A stretch of 64,000 nucleotides of DNA from Pseudomonas arsenicoxydans (GTDB lineage Bacteria > Pseudomonadota > Gammaproteobacteria > Pseudomonadales > Pseudomonadaceae), in contig NZ_RCZE01000015.1 in assembly GCF_006438915.1 (NCBI RefSeq), positions 1 to 64,000 on the forward strand, given 5' to 3'. The notes beneath the pieces were generated by a model, which saw only the letters and a list, made by a program, of their open reading frames with translations, was not told the origin of the DNA and did not search any database. Position numbers and translations under genes: made by a program. Below are positions 59,605 to 64,000 of this stretch, in pieces; within the stretch, counting starts at the first letter, position 1, and every line of letters starts with the position of its first letter.

Positions 59605-61158
59605 ATGCCCGCGACATCTCGCTTTCCTTTTTTTGCCTATCTATTCGCCTGCCTGCTGGGGCTGTTTGCCTTCGGCGGCTTCTGGTACGGCCTCGGCAAG
59701 CCGGTAATTCTGCCGGACGTGGCCAGCGCGACGCACAAGCTGCAATGCGCCTCCTACACCCCGTTCGACAAGGATCAATCGCCGTTCGATCAGCCGTTCA
59801 AATTGCGCCCCGAGCGCATGGACGCCGACCTCGCGCTGCTGGCCAAAAGCTTCGAATGCATCCGCACCTATTCCATGACCGGCCTGGAGGCGCTGCCTGA
59901 TCTGGCGCGCAAGCATGGTTTGAAGCTGATGATCGGTGCCTGGGTCAACAGCAACCCGGTCGATACCGAGAAAGAAGTCGACCTGCTGATCGCCTCGGCG
60001 AATGCCAACGCCGACGTGGTGACCGCGGTCATCGTCGGCAATGAGACCTTGCTGCGTAAAGAGGTCACCGGCGCGCAACTGGCCAAGCTTATTAACAAGG
60101 TCAAAAGCCAGGTCAAGCAGCCTGTCACTTACGCCGATGTCTGGGAGTTCTGGCTCAAGCACCCGGAAATCGCCCCGGCGGTGGACTTCCTGACCATCCA
60201 CTTGCTGCCGTACTGGGAAGATGATCCCTCGAACATCGACGCGGCCCTGCAACATGTGGCCGAAGTGCGCCAGGTGTTCGGCAACAAGTTCGCCCCCAAG
60301 GACGTGATGATTGGCGAAACTGGCTGGCCGAGCGAAGGCCGTCAACGTGAAACCGCCCTGCCGAGCCGGGTCAATGAAGCCAAGTTCATTCGTTCTTTTG
60401 TGATCATGGCCGAGCAACAAGGCTGGCACTACAACCTGATCGAAGCGTTCGACCAGCCGTGGAAGCGTGCCAGCGAAGGTGCGGTCGGCGGTTACTGGGG
60501 GCTGTTTGACGCGGACCGCCAGGACAAGGGCGTGCTGGCAGGACCGGTGTCGAACGTGCCGTACTGGTCGCAATGGTTGGCCGTGGGCGGCGTGATTTTT
60601 CTTGTGACACTGATGCTTGGCGGCCGCGTTCGCAGCACCCGCGCGGCGCTGGTGCTGCCACTGCTCGGCGCATTGGCAGCGTGCTCGATTGGCGCTTGGG
60701 GTGATCTGGCTCGTGTCACCACGCGATTTGCCAGCGAATGGTTATGGGTGGCGCTGCTGACGGCGGTGAACCTGTTGGTGCTGGCCCACGCCGCGCTAAC
60801 GTTGAGCGCTCGCACCGGTTGGCGTGAGCGGGCATTCAATGTGCTGGAACGTCGGGCGGGCTGGTTGCTCGCGGCCGCAGGGTTTGCCGCGGCGGTGATG
60901 ATGCTGGAACTGGTGTTCGATCCGCGTTATCGCAGCTTCCCGAGCGTGGCATTCATCCTGCCGGCACTGGTTTACCTGTGCCGCCCGGTGAGTGTGCCAC
61001 GTCGGGAAATTGCGTTGCTGACCTTCATCATCGGTGCAGGCATTGCGCCGCAGCTGTTCCGTGAAGGTTTGCAGAACCAGCAGGCCTGGGGATGGGCGCT
61101 GGTGAGTTTGCTGATGGTTGCTGCGTTGTGGCGCAGTTTGCGGGTTCGCAAAGCTTAA
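59605..61158 (+). CDS. Membrane-bound GH17-family beta-1,3-glucanase/glucosyltransferase-like protein
   Basis: 517 residues from ATG at 59605 (MPATSRFPFFAYLFACLLGL); the longer frame adds a Cys/Pro-rich leader without membrane logic. One N-terminal membrane helix precedes a GH17 domain (about 45-330) with YTPFDKDQSPFDQPFKLR, IRTYSMTGLEALPDLARKHG, acid/base E147 in VIVGNETLLRKEV, and nucleophile E238 in MIGETGWPSEGRQR. Four to eight C-terminal helices follow. The family acts on beta-1,3-glucans; membrane versions are often annotated as beta-glucan synthesis proteins. No ndvB-like gene is adjacent. Confidence 0.88.
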   Translation: MPATSRFPFFAYLFACLLGLFAFGGFWYGLGKPVILPDVASATHKLQCASYTPFDKDQSPFDQPFKLRPERMDADLALLAKSFECIRTYSMTGLEALPDLARKHGLKLMIGAWVNSNPVDTEKEVDLLIASANANADVVTAVIVGNETLLRKEVTGAQLAKLINKVKSQVKQPVTYADVWEFWLKHPEIAPAVDFLTIHLLPYWEDDPSNIDAALQHVAEVRQVFGNKFAPKDVMIGETGWPSEGRQRETALPSRVNEAKFIRSFVIMAEQQGWHYNLIEAFDQPWKRASEGAVGGYWGLFDADRQDKGVLAGPVSNVPYWSQWLAVGGVIFLVTLMLGGRVRSTRAALVLPLLGALAACSIGAWGDLARVTTRFASEWLWVALLTAVNLLVLAHAALTLSARTGWRERAFNVLERRAGWLLAAAGFAAAVMMLELVFDPRYRSFPSVAFILPALVYLCRPVSVPRREIALLTFIIGAGIAPQLFREGLQNQQAWGWALVSLLMVAALWRSLRVRKA

Positions 61159-61179
61159 ATCTTCAGCGGCCTTGACGGC

Positions 61180-61267
61180 CTCTTCGCGAGCAAGCCCGCT
61201 CCCACATTCGACCGAGCTCTTTCAGGGAAATGCGGTTAAATGTGGGAGCGGGCTTGCTCGCGAAGGC
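61180..61267. repeat. REP pair between the glucanase and small membrane protein genes
   Basis: CTCTTCGCGAGCAAGCCCGC from 61180 and GTGGGAGCGGGCTTGCTCGC at about 61242-61261, inverted around AT-rich spacer DNA. It ends six bases from the stop of the convergent gene. Confidence 0.85.
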
Positions 61268-61273
61268 GATTTA

Positions 61274-61642
61274 TCAGGCGCTACGAGACGCCCTGACCAA
61301 CCGCAACCCAGCAATCACCACCGCAAAAACCGCCAAAGTCGTGTTGTACAACGCCAACGCCGGAAACCCGAACACCAGCGCCAGCACCGCAAGCCACCAC
61401 CCTGCCCGGCCCGGCAGGACGAAGCCGATCACCGCTGCAGCAATCGCCGCCCAACCCAACACTCCGAAGTGAATCATCAAGCCCAGGTTGGAGCGAACCC
61501 CACATTCCCAACGGCTCGCCTCGTCCACGCAGATGCCGACCCACTGCGCATCCTCCATGAAGCCATAACGCGCGCCGTAACTGGCGGCCAGCCATAAGGG
61601 CAGCAAAACGAGCAGCAAAATCACGGGCAGACGGCGGGACAT
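61274..61642 (-). CDS. Small membrane protein of unknown function
   Basis: 122 residues from ATG at 61642 (MSRRLPVILLLVLLPLWLAA). Three to four hydrophobic helices: the first, then HFGVLGWAAIAAAVIGFVLP and AGWWLAVLALVFGFPALALY. A loop between carries two cysteines (GICVDEASRWECGVRSNLGL), a likely disulfide facing the periplasm. No family recognised. It converges with the glucanase gene across a REP pair. Confidence 0.75.
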   Translation of the reverse strand: MSRRLPVILLLVLLPLWLAASYGARYGFMEDAQWVGICVDEASRWECGVRSNLGLMIHFGVLGWAAIAAAVIGFVLPGRAGWWLAVLALVFGFPALALYNTTLAVFAVVIAGLRLVRASRSA

Positions 61643-61865
61643 GAAACACTCCAATAGGCGAAAACGGCGGCCAGCTTAATCCCCTGCCAGCGGGATGCAA
61701 ACGCGGGTAACAGAAAACTGGTCACGAAATCGCTGCAAAGTGTATCGTCCAGCTACTATTATCCGAAAATAAGCCTGTTTGGTGCCGATGCGTGGCACTT
61801 TGGCGCAACACCTGTGGTCATAGCCTGCGAACTTCATTCGGCACCTTCTTCCAAGGGATCTAGTC

Positions 61866-63164
61866 ATGCTCCGCTTCTTGCGCTTCGCCGCCCTCTTTGG
61901 CGGCCTTATATTGAGTGCGTCCGCACTGGCGGTCGATATCGACGCCGCCAGTTATGGCTACCCCTTGACCAACCCGTTCGAGGCCACCATCGCCACGACA
62001 CCGCCAGACCTGCGTCCGACGTTGCCGCTGGACGAAGACATCAACCAGAAGGACCGCAGCCTCACGCTGCGCCCGGAGCGTGAATTCGAACTACCGGACA
62101 ACTTCTGGGCAGTGAAGAAGCTCACTTACCGAATCGCTACACAAGATAAACCGGCCCCCCTGATTTTTTTGATCGCCGGCACGGGCGCACGCTATGACAG
62201 CAGCCTTAACGAGTACCTGAAAAAGCTCTACTACCAGGCCGGCTACCACGTGGTGCAACTGTCGTCGCCGACCAGTTTTGACTTCATGAGCGCCGCCTCC
62301 CGCTTCGCCACACCAGGCGTGAGCAAAGAAGACGCCGAAGACATGTACCGGGTGATGCAGGCCGTGCGCGCACAAAACCCGAAACTGCCGGTGACCGACT
62401 ACTACCTCACCGGTTACAGCCTGGGCGCACTGGATGCAGCCTTCGTCGCACACCTGGACGAGACGCGCCGTAGCTTCAACTTCAAGAAAGTCTTGCTGCT
62501 GAACCCGCCGGTCAACCTGTACACCTCAATTACCAACCTGGACAAGCTGGTCCAGACCGAGGTCAAGGGCATCAACAGCAGCACGACGTTTTATGAACTG
62601 GTGTTGAACAAACTGACCCGCTACTTCCAGCAGAAAGGCTACATCGACCTCAACGATGCCCTGCTTTATGACTTCCAGCAGTCCAAGCAGCACCTGACCA
62701 ACGAACAGATGGCCATGCTGATCGGCACCTCGTTCCGCTTCTCGGCGGCCGACATTGCCTTCACCTCGGACCTGATCAACCGCCGCGGCCTGATCACCCC
62801 GCCGAAATTCCCGATCACCGAAGGCACCAGCCTCACGCCGTTCCTCAGGCGTGCGCTGCAGTGCGACTTCGACTGCTACATCACTGAACAGGTCATCCCG
62901 ATGTGGCGCGCCCGCACCGACGGCGGCAGCCTGTTGCAACTGGTCGACCAGGTCAGTCTTTATGCCCTCAAGGACTACCTGCACGACAGCCCGAAAATCG
63001 CTGTGATGCATAACGCCGACGACGTGATCCTGGGCCCGGGCGACCTCGGTTTCCTGCGCAAGACCTTCGGCGATCGCTTGACCGTTTATCCACTCGGCGG
63101 CCATTGCGGCAACCTTAACTACCGCGTCAACAGCGACGCCATGCTGGAGTTCTTCCGTGGCTAA
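61866..63164 (+). CDS. Exported alpha/beta-hydrolase-like protein, coupled to mlaA
   Basis: 432 residues with a signal peptide (FLRFAALFGGLILSASALAV). Hydrolase features are APLIFLIAGTGARYDSSLNE (oxyanion region), nucleophile serine in TDYYLTGYSLGALDAAFVAH, aspartate in AVMHNADDVILGPGDLGFLR and histidine in YPLGGHCGNLNYRVNSD. This family is often mislabelled as a serine/threonine kinase; no kinase motif is present. Its last eight bases overlap the start of mlaA. I infer a role in outer-membrane lipid or glycan turnover. Confidence 0.8.
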   Translation: MLRFLRFAALFGGLILSASALAVDIDAASYGYPLTNPFEATIATTPPDLRPTLPLDEDINQKDRSLTLRPEREFELPDNFWAVKKLTYRIATQDKPAPLIFLIAGTGARYDSSLNEYLKKLYYQAGYHVVQLSSPTSFDFMSAASRFATPGVSKEDAEDMYRVMQAVRAQNPKLPVTDYYLTGYSLGALDAAFVAHLDETRRSFNFKKVLLLNPPVNLYTSITNLDKLVQTEVKGINSSTTFYELVLNKLTRYFQQKGYIDLNDALLYDFQQSKQHLTNEQMAMLIGTSFRFSAADIAFTSDLINRRGLITPPKFPITEGTSLTPFLRRALQCDFDCYITEQVIPMWRARTDGGSLLQLVDQVSLYALKDYLHDSPKIAVMHNADDVILGPGDLGFLRKTFGDRLTVYPLGGHCGNLNYRVNSDAMLEFFRG

Positions 63165-63945
63165 ATATCTCCTGCTAATCGCTGCGTTACTCTGTGCAGG
63201 CGTCGCCAATGCCGACAACAGCAAAGCCAACGCCCCCGTTGTGGTCGACAGTGACGGCTTCAAAGAGCCGCTGAGCAAACTCAAGTTCAACCCGGGGCTG
63301 GACCAGCGCGAGTTCGAACGCTCGACGCTCAGCGCGCTGTCCGTCTATGACCCGCTGGAAGAGTGGAACCGTCGGGTGTATCACTTCAACTACCGCTTCG
63401 ACCAATGGGTGTTCCTGCCCGTGGTCGACGGCTATCGCTACGTCACGCCAAGCTTTCTGCGTACCGGCGTGAGCAACTTCTTCAACAACCTCGGCGACGT
63501 GCCGAACCTGGTGAACAGCCTGCTGCAACTCAAGGGCAAGCGTTCGATGGAAACCTCGGCGCGCCTGTTGCTCAATACCACCATTGGCATCGCCGGCCTG
63601 TGGGACCCGGCTACCGCCATGGGTCTGCCGCGCCAGAACGAAGACTTCGGTCAGACCCTGGGCTTCTACGGTGTACCGGGAGGCGCCTATCTGGTCTTGC
63701 CAATCCTCGGCCCTTCCAACCTGCGCGACACGAGCGGCCTCGCGGTCGATTTCACCGTAGAGGACGCAATCAATTACCTGAACGTGGCTGAAGTCAGCTC
63801 CAACCATCCTGAAGTCTGGATCCTGCGGGGCATCGACAAACGCAACCAGACCAACTTCCGTTATGGCCAGTTGAACTCCCCGTTTGAGTACGACAAAGTG
63901 CGCTTCGTGTATACCGAGGCGCGCAAGTTGCAGATCGCCGAGTAA
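63157..63945 (+). CDS. mlaA: MlaA/VacJ-family outer-membrane lipid-asymmetry protein
   Basis: 262 residues from GTG at 63157, inside the end of the hydrolase gene. The signal is LLLIAALLCAGVANA; its cysteine is not in a lipobox (ALLC), so it may be a soluble periplasmic form rather than a lipoprotein. VacJ motifs: YDPLEEWNRRVYHFNYRFDQ, YVTPSFLRTGVSNFFNNLGD, GLWDPATAMGLPRQNEDFGQ and GVPGGAYLVLPILGPSNLRD. MlaA removes phospholipids from the outer leaflet and hands them to MlaC. No other mla gene is adjacent; the next transcript is beyond the window. Confidence 0.92.
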   Translation: MAKYLLLIAALLCAGVANADNSKANAPVVVDSDGFKEPLSKLKFNPGLDQREFERSTLSALSVYDPLEEWNRRVYHFNYRFDQWVFLPVVDGYRYVTPSFLRTGVSNFFNNLGDVPNLVNSLLQLKGKRSMETSARLLLNTTIGIAGLWDPATAMGLPRQNEDFGQTLGFYGVPGGAYLVLPILGPSNLRDTSGLAVDFTVEDAINYLNVAEVSSNHPEVWILRGIDKRNQTNFRYGQLNSPFEYDKVRFVYTEARKLQIAE

Positions 63946-63957
63946 ATTCGGCAGCCA

Positions 63958-63997
63958 CAAAAAAGGCCATTCGATGCGAGTCGAATGGCCTTTTTAC
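63958..63997 (+). terminator. Terminator after mlaA
   Basis: AAAAAAGGCCATTCGA-TGCGAG-TCGAATGGCCTTTTT, 13 bp past the mlaA stop. Confidence 0.9.
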
Positions 63998-64000
63998 ATT

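Noticed and set aside
285..61267. CRISPR-like recurrence of short repeats
   Set aside because: The repeats are dispersed REP palindromes in inverted pairs, not regularly spaced direct repeats with unique spacers, and no cas genes are present.
61866..63164. Serine/threonine kinase annotation often used for this family
   Set aside because: No kinase P-loop, HRD or DFG motif; GYSLG and a later His and Asp fit an alpha/beta hydrolase.

Overview
The window is chromosomal DNA of a fluorescent Pseudomonas, most likely the P. fluorescens group. The evidence is GC-rich coding DNA, pseudomonad gene orders (a complete aerobic-type cobalamin block with bluB; gltA divergent from sdhCDAB-sucAB-lpd-sucCD; actP with a DUF485 gene and a betaine-binding protein), and many copies of the REP palindrome typical of this group (core GTGGGAGCGGGCTTGCTCG). 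No rRNA, tRNA, CRISPR array, prophage or plasmid gene was seen. Most of the window is core genome. The visible mobile or repetitive material is the C-terminal end of an IS110-family transposase at the left edge, the REP pairs, and one longer intergenic repeat near 55.8-56.1 kb.

Layout. 0-6 kb: IS110 end abutting a truncated REP, a sodium/solute-symporter-type hybrid histidine kinase, rmuC, and a small Sel1-repeat gene. 6-7 kb: a long stretch with no recognised gene and only one doubtful ORF. 7-12 kb: two small genes of unknown function, fadL, glutathione peroxidase, an unlisted 40-residue membrane microprotein coupled to an MFS exporter, and a MarR regulator flanked by two matching palindromes. 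12-21.4 kb: a ten-gene cobalamin operon (cobO-cobB-bluB-cbiB-cobD-cobQ-cobU-cobT-cobC-cobS) read on the minus strand behind a cobalamin riboswitch. Almost every junction is an ATGA overlap, and a REP lies inside the 3' end of cobB. 21.5-31 kb: a conserved unknown, a PQQ-dependent-type sugar dehydrogenase lipoprotein, two NlpC/P60 lipoproteins, hda, a PerM-type permease, a DUF2066 gene, purM-purN and a DUF3108 gene. 31-40.7 kb: a cystathionine beta-synthase/gamma-lyase pair, OsmC, pirin, dienelactone hydrolase, htpG, two hotdog thioesterases, a small lipoprotein, MAPEG and DUF599 membrane proteins. 41-55.7 kb: brnQ, then the TCA block sucD-sucC-lpd-sucB-sucA-sdhB-sdhA-sdhD-sdhC divergent from gltA. 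56-64 kb: actP/DUF485, betX, a membrane-bound GH17 glucanase, a small membrane protein, and a secreted alpha/beta-hydrolase overlapping mlaA.

Main points of interest: a REP doublet that encodes about the last 36 residues of CobB and runs into the start of bluB; a 40-residue membrane microprotein overlapping the MFS gene; strongly structured leaders before sucC, sucA and brnQ; twin palindromic operators around marR/MFS; an IS110-type element apparently inserted into a REP; and a secreted hydrolase translationally coupled to mlaA. I found no convincing wholly new multi-gene system.
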